Under the pieces are notes generated by a model. It saw nothing but the letters and a program-made list of their open reading frames with translations, did no database searches and was not told the origin of the DNA. A stretch of DNA of 64,000 bases from Membranipora membranacea (lineage: Eukaryota > Bryozoa > Gymnolaemata > Cheilostomatida > Membraniporidae). Position 1 is the first letter of the stretch. Each line of letters starts with the position of its first letter. The translations under genes were made by a program, and so were the position numbers. Positions 50,931 to 62,109 of the stretch are shown here, piece by piece. Where the stretch lies: the NCBI GenBank assembly GCA_914767715.1, contig OU612073.1:11162001-11226000 (forward strand), written 5' to 3'.

Positions 50931-51301
50931 CTGTTGCTGGGTAGAATACGGAGCATTTGAATTATGAAATGACAATGAGGAGAAGGAACAAAACTCTCAA
51001 GTTTCCTTTGTTAGGCCATTATTCAGCACAGACGATGCACTGGTAGGAACACAGTTTCTGCTCACCATTGAGTGTAGTTGATAGAAAAAGTTGTTGTGAG
51101 AAGATCGCCAGTCAACATGTTACTGTTATTGGGCAGAATGCGGAGCATTTGCATTATGAAATCACAATGAGGTGAAGGAAGACAACTCTCAAGTTAGCCA
51201 ACATTCAGCAGTACAGACAATGCACTGGTAGGGACACAGATTCTGCTCGACATCGAGTTTTGTTGATAGAGAAAGTTGTTATGAGATTGCAAGTCAATAT
51301 G
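50931..51301 (+). promoter_or_regulatory. tandemly duplicated upstream region ending at the start codon of receptor C
   Basis: Copy 1 (50931-51119) runs from CTGTTGCTGGGTAGAATACG to GTCAACATG. Copy 2 (51123-51301) runs from CTGTTATTGGGCAGAATGCG to GTCAATATG, where the final ATG is the receptor C start. Shared blocks include GGAGCATTT, GCACTGGTAGG, TTGATAGA and AAGTTGTT. GTTGGGCAGAACG upstream of receptor B suggests the block is the family's proximal promoter and 5' UTR. The ATG ending copy 1 opens only a short frame without a signal peptide. Confidence 0.6.
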
Positions 51302-54300
51302 GTTAGAATGTTTGGCAAAGTAACCAGCGCTGTTATATATGTTCTCTACCTCACTTCACCTCTGGATTCTTCTCCCACATTAGAAGACTTTGAGAATCAT
51401 GAAAATTGGGCATACACCTCAAATACAGAGATATATTATGGTAAGTGATTTACTATCATAATCATAATAAAGCCTGGTGTTTATGAGCAGACACTACTCA
51501 GGAAATAATATTATGCTTATTTCTGATAAGTCTCTGAGCGAGGTGGCAAGCAAAAAGTTAAACCTCTCTGCAAAGTTTTTAGTAAAACTTACTATTTATT
51601 ACATATTATACAAGTACATGGAAGATTTGGTCAAAAAACAGCAGATTTCATCGTGGTACAGTCCATTCACCATCTGACAGGAAGCCAGGATGGTAGAGAA
51701 TGGTGAAGCTCATACGGAGAAGATTTTACCTTACATCATGGACAGGATTTCATGTCTTAACAAAAAACAACTGAATGCAGAAAGCAGTATCTCTGACAAG
51801 CTGTTAAAGGACAAGACAAAGACCCACAGATAGTGGGAAAATATAATTCTGCATCATATCAATATCTCCGCAACCGCTTATACTGGATACTTGAATAGAT
51901 AGATGTGATCACGGCAGGAGTATATGTGACAATAAGAGAGGGTCAGGTCTTACAGTTCAAACCACAACAACATTGTTTGACGAGGAGAACAAAAGTTGCA
52001 TGTATTTCACCATAAACTTCTACCACACTACCAATTCTAGTCTAGTCCACCGTATAGGTGTTAAGAGAAAAAGTTTGATTTGCTTATGACACTGTATAAA
52101 AACTTCATGTCAGACTTGCCTATTCAAAATACCGTTGAACTAAATAGCAGCATACGAGCTGCATGTCAAGATGCCATTCATGAGATGAAAGGTGGTAAAA
52201 AATTGAATGTTGATAACTGCTGGAGCCAAAAGTCAACCTGCTCTGAGACCTGTCAGGATGCCACCCATGAGCTTAAAGGGTGTAACAGCCATCACTGCAG
52301 GTATCGCCACAATATAATCTTGGAGTAGACCATCACGATGTCCCAGAAAATCAAGCAAAATCTGCCTATCAGGATGCCAATAGAGGTGAGATCCCTCATG
52401 TTGAGCACTGCATGAGCCCTTGCACACCTTTCACTGATCGTTGCCATTTACAGCAGTCCCCACGTCAAATGGATGTGGATTACATCAAGTTATTGGATGA
52501 TCAGGTGAAAATAATCAGCCATAACAAACACAAAGTATTTGCTCAACAGCAGTCGCAAACTGATAATACTGCTATGAAGGCTTGTCAAGCTATCAAAAAC
52601 CTCGAAGGAGATAAATTCAAATAGCGCAAGTCATGGCAGTCCAAGTCAGCCTATCATGAACACTTCATCCCTGAAGAGAAATAACGTGCAGCATTGAAAG
52701 ATGGCAGCGACGGTGAGCAAGACCAATTGATAAAAAATATTGCTTTGAAGAGGCAGGTTCTGAAAATCAGTCGATGGAGAGTTTGAAGAAGAAAATCAGG
52801 ATAAGATTACCACCAACATTCTTGACATTCCCGCAAAGATGACAACAATTGTGGCCATGCAGAGACATCTCTTGAATGCCTTGGGTAGAATTAATGCATC
52901 GGATAAAGAAGTGCAGGATCTCTTTTAATAAAATGCCAATCTCAGTAAACTCAGATTAAGTCACAGAAAAGATTAGCAATATCACCTGCATCACCAGTCT
53001 CTCTGCGTACTTCATATGCTTCCACATTACAGACAAATAACAATATACCTATAGTGGTGGCAGAGTTATATCAATCACATCAGTCACATCAGTCACATCA
53101 ATGCCTCTACCTAGAAAACATCATAGTATAATATTTGATACCAAAAGGAATATTGTTGTTATAGTAGAAAAAGATGGTGACATTATTGCCCAGCTGGTAA
53201 TGTTATACGAAGAGCGATTGTAGGTCTAGACAGTGACATAACCATTGAAAAAATCAGCGGGAGTAGCACTAACTGCTTCAGAAAGTTTTGTGTCCAGTTG
53301 ACAGACAAAAGAATGGTTGATTCTGCACTCATCAAATGGTCCTCTGAACTGTTTGGCAAGTCATCGGCAAGGAGATTAATACAACAAGGCTGTAATGTAC
53401 CAAATCAATAGGAATCCTCAAAGGCGTACCACTCTTTATCTCTGACTAAACACTCTGTAATGACCTTGAATATGGGGGATTTGGTGGTGCAACAGTGATA
53501 ACAATACAAAAGGGTATTAAGCAAACCAGTGCAGTCAAGGTAAATTTTGGTGACCATGGGCTCCTTACCAAAACTATCAAAAAAAGGATAAGACCACAAG
53601 GTTTTACATTCACTGTTGATACCTTCAACCAGTCTGCTGTAGTAAGAGGCTACAATTGCCATCAATTCAAACATACTGCATCATCATGTCCTAATACTAA
53701 GAAATGGCACAACTGTGGTGAAACTTATCATGGCGAGAATCATCAAGAGATAAAAAATGTGTGAATTGTAAAGGAAACCACTGTTCCTCCTCTAGTCAGT
53801 GTCCAGTGTATATAAAGTTGTATAATACCATCCTCAAATTAGGGCTAACATGAAACTAGCTCACCATCCACAAATTCCGTATGACTAAAAAATCATAACT
53901 CCAACGACAATTCTCGTAATTACTGTTCACTCCCTATGAAGCCATCAGAGAGCTGTCCTGTCATTCTATACACAAACTGCAGGTCACTTAACCAATAATC
54001 CTGATATAATCTGCCTGACAGAAACTTGGATGATAATATCAAAGAACAATCTACAAACATTGATGGATTCAATAGCTATTTCTGCAACCGTAAAAATCGC
54101 ATTGGTGGAGGTGTTGCTATCTTCATCAATCAGAGCTTTTCAACCAAAGATATAGCCTCTCACTCAACCAAAACTGTATTAACACTCTGGGTCGTGACAA
54201 GTGAAGGACATCAAAAACTAGATAATATATGCAGCATTTACCATCCCCCTGATGCAGAACAGGAGACAACACTGGAATAAATATACCAATCAACCATCCT

Positions 54301-57300
54301 CAAACGATCCAAAGGATATGAGAATGCACAACTCCTAATCCGTGGTGATTTCAATAGAGTAGGAGGTAGCTCAGTTGGTTAGAGCGCCGTCCCTTCAGCA
54401 TGCAAATGTTGAAGGTCGTGGGTTCGAATCCCACTGAAGTCTACTGACTGCTGGGGTTTGGTTGGACCCCCAGGTGTGCTCCGACCTGCCTGCAAACTGA
54501 GAGCAAATGGGCGCAGATATTGCAGCCTAGCCCCTAAGGCAACTAGTATTTCGCCGCCCATGCTTCGGGATGTGGCGTGTGATATTTCATCTGATTTTAA
54601 TCAACCTTTTTAATCAATAGATGAACTCGCTACTCAATTTGGACTATCAAATGAAGTTAATTTTAAGACTCATGGAGATGCCATGTTAGACCTCAATCTG
54701 ACAGACTGACAACCCATCATACAAATACTGTGACAAACTGGCCGTGATCGTCAACAATGACAAGTGTTGCATCCTGCTGTAGCAGAAATTGAATCTACCA
54801 AGCCGCTATGTCAAAGGACAAAAAAGGCTTGTCACCCACCGTCGTATACTTATGGAATCTGACGGAGTTAGCTGGACAGTCTCAGTCCTCAATACTAAAT
54901 GCCCAGGATATGAACATCAACGTTCATTTAATGACCACAACTATATCTAGGATTTTTGACAAAAGCTGTCCTATCAAAACAACCAAAGTCTGTTTCGACA
55001 AACCTTCCTGGATGAGTGACACACTCGATAAAGCATTATGTGCCAAAAATTAGGCGTACAGTAAAGGCTGCCCATCACACAAACTGCTGAGAACAATCAA
55101 CCATACAAAACAAAAGAAAATTTGTCAGGGAAACTCTCAACAAAAATCAAAACACCAAAGCCTGGTGAGACACTATAAAGAAGCTGACAAACACAACTAG
55201 ACAACAACAATGATCAACACATGAGATCATTGATGACACCAAACTATCTAATGGCACTATCTGTAAAAAATCTCAACTCTTACTACGTAGAAGTCGGGGA
55301 ACTACGAGCTACCTCAAACTCTGCACCTGTAACTGCTAACACTAACAAGCTAGACAATCTAAGTATAGGAGAAGTCAAACTGCTCATGAAAAAACTGGGG
55401 GGTCTTTCAATTAGAAAGAGTGATCCTTTACTAGAGCAAGTTATCACTATCACATCACTATCACATCGCTCAAAATTATCACTCACTTGGTGTTTCAATT
55501 AGAGAAAATCGCTCCCAAATCGCTCACTCAGATTGTATATAGTTCCATCAAGTGACTGAGCGATCTGAAAGTGAGACCCCTAGCAGGTATTATCGCTCAC
55601 TCACTGAGTGAGCGATAATATTGCGATTTTGGCTGTTTCTAATTGAAAGACCCCCCTGGATACTTCAAAAGCTACATCAAATGAAGACTTCCCTACATGG
55701 ATATCTATAAGGAAGACAAAATGCATGCCTTAATTTTTCCAAAGCCTTTGATAGGATGCAGCACCCAATACTGATATATAAAATGAGTTCTCTTGGTTTT
55801 GATGCTAATGTCATTGCCTTAGTAGAAAGTTTTTTTGGAATCAAGACAACAATGTGTTAAACACTGTGACAACTTTTCGAAGTACGAACCCATTCAAGTA
55901 GGTGGCCGTCACGGAACTAAACTGGGCCTCATCATTTGGCTAAATTTATATTGATGACTTTTAAGCTTATGATTCTGTTACAAAATCTGTCAAATATGCT
56001 GATGATACAACCTTTTATAAGCCTTTTTTTACCCAGCCACAGAGAACATATCTGATGCAACACTGTTACCAAACACCTGGTCTGAGCAAAACAATATGAT
56101 TTTGAATTCTAGCATAACTGTGATACTGAATGTGGCTTCTACAAACAAAACTACTATGCGCCTTGGTGAAACCTTTGGAGATGATGGTCTTTTTCTTTCT
56201 CCCTCTTCTGAGCACACCAAGTTTTTATGGGTTATTGTAGACAAAACACTAACATTCAGTAATAATGTCGACTATATAATATCTAAATGCTCCCAGCGCT
56301 TATACCTGATGAGATTGCTGAAACAAATGGGCACGGACAGCAATGTCATAAAAACTTTCTATGTAGCCAAAATTAAGTCTGTAATCACCTACGCCTGCCC
56401 TGCATGGTACAATCTATTATCAGATACTGACAAAATAAGACTAGAGAGGATCTAGTGCTCTGCTACTCGGATTATGCTGCCATTCGCTGAGAACTATGAT
56501 CAGAGGCTTGACGATCTAGCACTTCGTACACTAACAACTTTCCTGCACACCTATTGTATTGGACACCGAACTTAAACAGCCAACAACGATCATTACCTCC
56601 TGAACACTCACATTAAAATAAATACAAACAGAAAATCTGCTCATAGAGTAAAGGTAGATGAATACAAGCCATCCAAGTGTAGAACCACCAAGAGACAAAA
56701 CACCTTATTTAATTCTATATGCGGCTCTTCAACTAATGCAAGTCAGACTCCTTTCATTGTGTTGTATTTATGTGCTATAATTTCAACGCGTTCAACCTGT
56801 TAATGGATTGATATTAGAAATTAGGCAATTTACAAACTTCACAAACTTCAAAAACATATACCTCTTAGAATGTATACCCTAAGATAATTATAGTCCATAC
56901 AGAGTGATATCATTGCCCAGCCCCAAACGACATTCTCTGACCTAGTGTACAAAGAATTGTCAAACCTACACTGAGACGCAGGAAAAAGCTAGTTTCAAGG
57001 TGAGGCATCTGATACTGGGAAAATTCTCAAACTTTTTCAGCCATATCAGACTGAGGTAGACTTGTTTTTTTTTCAGACTACTACAAACCTGGACAACAGA
57101 CAGCTCAGCTTGAATATGTAGGTCCTGCAATACAAATCTCTCGCAGATTGCTAAGAACCGATGATCTGCTATTGATGATTTGTCGCAAGAATAGTAAAAC
57201 TTCTTATCCGTGGCCTTGTAAACTTGTTGGTGGCCACTGTACAACATCTAGTGAGTGTTATTTTGATTTACAAAGCAGGAGAATAACTACCTAAAAAGAG

Positions 57301-60300
57301 GAAAACAAAATCATTTTGTTTGCCTCGTTTTAGTAAGTTATTCAAAATAGCTGATTTTTAGTGAGTTGTTCTCTTGATAGACAGAATATATACCTCACAT
57401 GTATGTCATCATATAAAGGCACAATGAATAGACAGTTTTCTGAGCTCTAATTTAGGCCTCAAGTCAGAGTTGTCCTCTCTCCAGTTTGGTACTTTTTACC
57501 CACGCCGCATATGAAAAACGTGCTGAAAAGAGGGTTTGAAAACAGCTAATGTGAGGATAAAAAAAAATTTCTGATTCCATGGTTTCCAAATCATTGGAGG
57601 TTTATAAGCTGATAAATTATAATTTTAGTGACGAAATTCATGAAAAATTCCATGAAATTTGTCCGCAAAATTGGCAGAAATCGATATAATTGACTATCCG
57701 AATACCAAAATTATTTCCCAAACTATGGCCCTATCAGTTTTCAATGGTGCAGATTCTGAATCAGAAATCGTTTTTATCCTAACATAAGCGGTTTTCAAGA
57801 TAACCCTCTTTTCAGCACGTTTTCCTATGCGGCGTGGGTTCAAAGTACCAAACTGGAGAGAGAACAACTCTGACTTGAGGCCTAAATCCGAGCCCAGAAA
57901 ACTGTTTATATAATTACATCCACTAGCCACCAGGAAATAGTTGTTCATATATCAATTGACGTCTAACATTAATCTATGAGAGATACTCACACAGTGCCCC
58001 CTAAACAATATAATATGAGCTCAACAAGCAATCACCTACAGCCATACAAGTTGTTAATATCAGGGATAATGCGTTGAAGAGAAATGAGCAAACACATATC
58101 CTTATATTCAACACAAGGAAATACCGACAGAAAATATTCATTTATAATATTTAAACATAATATCTGGTTTATAAATTGTTTTTGGTAAACATCCCTTCTG
58201 CTGCTGATAAGTTTACAAACTGTCTATATTCAGAGAGGTTCGAACAAAACCACCTTAGTCGATGCCCAAAAGACACCACTAATAAATATGAGTGTATGGT
58301 AGGGTATTACTCCATCAATCACTTCACTGCTAAAGATGCTGGACTCTACGCTTGTCGTGACTACAAAAGTGAAACTTACTTAGTGTCTTGGTTCAATAAA
58401 ACAGGTATGTATTTCAACACCTCCTTCATAACTATATATTCAACTTGAATCCAGTCCATGCTCTGATTGACTGGTGGGCTGGAGAGAGCCAATGCCAGAT
58501 CATATGATACTTTCCTGAATATACCTATCGATATGATGGTGAATATGAAAATAATTCAGTTTCACTTTCACTATATCTAAATAGACACTTTTGGTGGCCT
58601 AGATTTTGCTTTTTTTCCCACCCAACAGCCAGCCAGCAAGTTGTTTCCAGGAAACTGAAAAGGCGTATATAGACAGTAAACTAATCTGAACTCTGCAAGT
58701 GAATATGACATGATCAAAACTTTATGACCACACAGCTCTATAACTATGACAATGACACTTGTGGAGAGTTAGAAGCAAGTGCTTTGATACTCTAGAGCTG
58801 CACAATTCTTCTTATCGCTCTAGCAGTAGTGGATTTATCAGTAAGAAAATACCATGCTATCCAGATCTATATGCAGCTTCGATTTCAGATTTGAGGGCAC
58901 AACCTGCAAGTCAGAGTTTAACTGTAAATAGACTGCGGAGCATAGTGAGTATTGACTGTGCAGCAACTATAATTCCTCTTAACCAGGACTATGGCAACTC
59001 CTTCGATATTGACTGGTAAATCATTGTTTATATCATTTGATAAGCGTGCTGTGATTGTGGGAAGGGTGGTTGAGTAAACAATCTTCTCAAATCATAACAT
59101 AATAAATTGGCATGCTTCAAAATCTCTCGGCTTTCAGTTTCGACATCGTTATCGGAAGTCATTTATGTCTCTCGTAAACATTTGTAGGAAGTTTAAAGGC
59201 TCAAACTCAAGTAAATGGGTACCTGTTGTGGGAGGCCAAGGAGGAATTCAGTTTTTAGGATCTGCCAGTGGTCCAAAGGAGATCTTATTGATCGGTCAAT
59301 ACCATCCAGTTTTGCATGACGGGGAATATCAGTGCCATGCGAAATATTATACTATTGGCCGACATAGTAATGTGGGCACGGAAACTGGAACATCAAACAT
59401 CGTCAAACTACACTGTAGGTCTTCTGTAAATTAAGTTTGAACCAATGAGCCATATTGATATCATCATAATCATAACTGCAGGATCAATTAACACGAGTGA
59501 GTCGTGCTATCAACCTTTTACAGGATGGATAATAGAAATTAGGCAATAAACAAACTTCGAACTTCAAAAGAACTATATCAACATAAAAATCCCTTTCAGA
59601 ATACAAATCACAAATCACAAATCACGTTATCTCCTTTTTCCAATTGATACCATAAACGCGTTTCTACATTTTTCGAATGGCTTTCTATTACTATTGTTTA
59701 TCATAATGTGATTTATGTTGCAGTTGATTCATCTTTTTACTTGATTTAGAAAAGTTTGTTTTGAAGTTTGTGACCCAAAATGAAAATGAATTGCGGTGAA
59801 ATATACGGTTATCTGGTTAAGGTTATTCTTGTGAGACCTCTCATATTATGACTGCTTTTTATATTCAGTTGAATCTACGACTTCATGGAAAACATCCTCT
59901 CTTGGAACAAAAGATGGTGTGCTCCTCATTAGACAGGGTGGAGTCGTCGAATGCTTTGTCAGAATGTATCCAATTCCAGACAAAATAGAGATTAAGGCGG
60001 ATGGAAATATGATAAGTTCCTCAGTGCGGATAGTACCTGCTTCCCTCAACCACGCAGCTACAGTTAAAGCTACAGACATATATGGTGAGGGTGTAATAAC
60101 TTATACTTCCTGTGTTTGCAGAAAGGGGTATGTTGAAATATTTTATAAAATATTATAAACATCTCATTAAGCCCTATTTCATGCAAGGCTAGTTCTTTGT
60201 TCCTCCCTGGATCCCCCATTCCTCTTTTGCCTTTCTGTTTCTAAAACACCTCTTTTTAGTCATAAACCATTGTTATTGAGCATAACACCCCCAATAGTAG

Positions 60301-61927
60301 ACTTACCAATCTGCTGTTTTTGATGCACATCAATGATGAGAGATTATTACTGGATATAGGGTGTTAGTGTTCCTATATTGGTTTGAAAACAGAGGCCTGA
60401 CTTTCATAATTTATAGTAACAAATGACTTAATTGCTGTCACAGGTACTTTCCAAAATGGTTCCAGGCTGAGTTGCCATGCTACAAACAGTAGAGGGAGTG
60501 TAGACGAGGAGTCTAAACCAATCTATTTTGTACCTTCATCTCCCACCACCACAGCACGACCACAAACAGCACAAACAACAACAAAAACAACCAAAATAGT
60601 AAAATTAGGCTCAGATTCCGGGGGTACAGGTAAAGACTTTTCTACCCAGTAATGACGTTACCATGGGAATGTTGTCTACGAAACCGAATATTAAATTATA
60701 ATTATTCAGGGGTTACTTTGAGTTTCCGCTTTTGACTTTCCAAAGCTCGAGGGGAAGTAAACGCAGCAATGATGGACTTGAACCCTGAATAATTTTCTCT
60801 GTTCTGGGAGGAGGCTGGAAGGTGTCACAGGAATGGGTCTATATCCCACCCTGAACACAAAAGGTTTGGTAAGGCATGTTATTAGGACAAGACACCACCA
60901 CTAGCAGTGAAGGACTGTCTATCATCACAGAGAGATCTTCAAATATCACCTCAATGATATCAATTCCTATGTCAGGATAGTCAGAATAGAGCATATCCGA
61001 CCAGGTGAAATTATGAATAGGAAATCTTTTATATATATTGGTCCATCACAAACAGAGAGTTTTACGAAGTGTTTATTTGTAGACAAAGAAGCAACTGCTG
61101 TACCAATAGCCGTCCCAATTTTCGGTTTGGCTACTGTGTTTGTGATTGGTCTCCTGATAGGGGTAGTTGTGTTCAAACAGAGAGATGAAAGTCAAATCGT
61201 ACCAATGCAAGGTAAGAATGAGGACTGTCACCCAGGCTGAAAGTTCAGGTGTTTAGGCCTTCTACTCCATCTATCCCCCTAGCCCTAACCTTGATGTGCA
61301 GCCACAAAAAAGTGTGACTGTGACTCTACACCACCAACTAATCAATAATATTATGGTAATAGTTAATGGATGGGCCTTCTTGTCTGACTCATGAGAAGGG
61401 CCCTATGCGCTATGACCACATTCCTTTGGACCACGCAATCTAACACAGCCAGCCGGAGCTGACGCTGGGTTGATCAAGATAACTTGAGCAAATTTTAACC
61501 AAAATGATAACCAAAAGATAAAAGTTGGGCTTCAAACTGAAAACCAAATAGATAGACTTTTCTGCCAAATCACTCATACATTCAGTTTCAAAACTATTCC
61601 TATCGAAATTTCTCGATTATCAATTTGAATATCCATCCCACAACTGTTCGATTTATTTTTAATTCTTTAATTTTTTTAGATGAGTTTTCGTTTGTTCACT
61701 TGTATTGATTAATTTATCAATTTTAATTGATTGATCACTTTTGCTTATTAAATTATATTTATCTTCTAAAAATGAAACATGATAGAAAATTTATTTTAAA
61801 AATAATAATTTATAATATTGCAGCTGATAGGAGACTTGAGGATAGCAGTGTTGCTACTCCTAAAAAGCCCCACAAACGCACAAGGAAAAAGAAAAGAAAG
61901 AAGCCTCTATCAGCAGCCAGACAATAG
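51299..61927 (+). CDS. receptor C: three-Ig-domain transmembrane receptor with a polybasic tail, 9 exons, 491 aa
   Basis: Exons: 51299-51440, 57077-57250, 58234-58404, 58889-59015, 59188-59414, 59869-60084, 60444-60629, 61083-61211, 61824-61927. Phases 1,1,1,2,1,1,1,1; total exactly 492 codons. Closest to receptor B: signal MVRMFGKVTSAVIYVLYL; domain 1 with M-I-C, W-P-C, G-H-C, CPKDTTNKYEC and AGLYAC; domain 2 with VSIDC, the split Trp, WVPVV and DGEYQCHA; domain 3 with VECFVRMYPIPDKIEIK and RLSCHATNSRGS. The stalk is Thr-rich (TTTARPQTAQTTTKTTK). TM about 422-444. The tail continues QIVPMQ and then, through exon 9, a strongly basic segment (KKPHKRTRKKKRKK). If exon 9 is skipped, reading on gives ten more residues (ending DCHPG) and a stop at 61240. 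Intron 1 is 5.6 kb because of a LINE, but the frame is intact. I chose the ATG at 51299 by alignment to B rather than the upstream in-frame ATGs. Confidence 0.82.
54359..54613 (+). mobile_element. tRNA-derived SINE nested in the LINE
   Basis: Starts GTAGGAGGTAGCTCAGTTGG (box A), has box B GGGTTCGAATCCCAC and the same body and TTTTAATCAAC tail as the 23424-23656 copy. It is flanked by an exact 8-bp duplication TCAATAGA (54351-54358 and 54614-54621). Removing SINE and one duplication rejoins the endonuclease frame just after its GDFN motif. Confidence 0.92.
55397..55656. mobile_element. 260-bp foldback MITE nested in the LINE
   Basis: GGGGGGTCTTTCAATTAGAA at the left is the exact inverse of the right end (TTCTAATTGAAAGACCCCCC). 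Inside are inverted GAGCGAT/ATCGCTC motifs, including TATCGCTCACTCAC...GTGAGCGATA near 55585. A possible CTGG duplication flanks it. It interrupts the reverse transcriptase region. Confidence 0.85.
57429..57909. mobile_element. 480-bp foldback element in intron 2 of receptor C
   Basis: Two inverted arms of about 145 bp share long blocks (TTAGGCCTCAAGTCAGAGTTG, CCAGTTTGGTACTTT, CCCACGCCGCAT, GTGCTGAAAAGAGGGTT). Ends are TAGACAGTTTTCTG and CAGAAAACTGTTTA. No coding capacity. Relatives lie at 46644-46705 and 49830-50250, both in or next to receptor B. Confidence 0.85.
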
Positions 61928-62109
61928 ATCATAGCACCATATAAGGGCATTTAGTACAAAAAAATCATCCAGCTGCAATGCTGTCATCATTCCACAAAAA
62001 CTGGGACAACTCACTATAACATTCAGATGTTTATCATATTTTCTCTTATTATATATTTAATTAGTTTATTATTATTATTATCTGTTTTTATATCACAAAA
62101 ATCAATTTG

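Larger units (their letters stand above)
51690..56780 (+). mobile_element. LINE retrotransposon (CR1/RTE-like), decayed, in intron 1 of receptor C
   Basis: In order: an ORF1-like region ending in zinc-knuckle remnants near 53650-53815 (CHQFKHTASSC, C-G-E-x-Y-H, CVNCKGNHC); an AP-endonuclease (IICLTETW, GGGVAIFIN, SIYHPP, then GDFN at about 54345); reverse transcriptase with SKAFDRMQHPIL, an ADDTTFY box near 55998, and FLWVIVDKTLTFSNN to VITYACPAW near 56230-56410. Many stops and frameshifts; inactive. It carries a SINE at 54359-54613 and a foldback insert at 55397-55656. Ends are approximate. Sequence after about 56905 matches intron 1 of receptor B, which brackets the insertion. Confidence 0.85.

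Noticed and set aside
54361-54440. tRNA gene at the SINE head
   Set aside because: Box A and box B are present but the acceptor arm does not pair, and the unit has a target duplication and a second copy at 23424-23656. It is a SINE.
27224-61927. Identification with a named allorecognition gene such as Hydractinia Alr or Botryllus genes
   Set aside because: General layout is similar, but I cannot match sequence motifs. The canonical cysteines and the six-Cys domain here do not fit what I know of Alr proteins. No symbol assigned.
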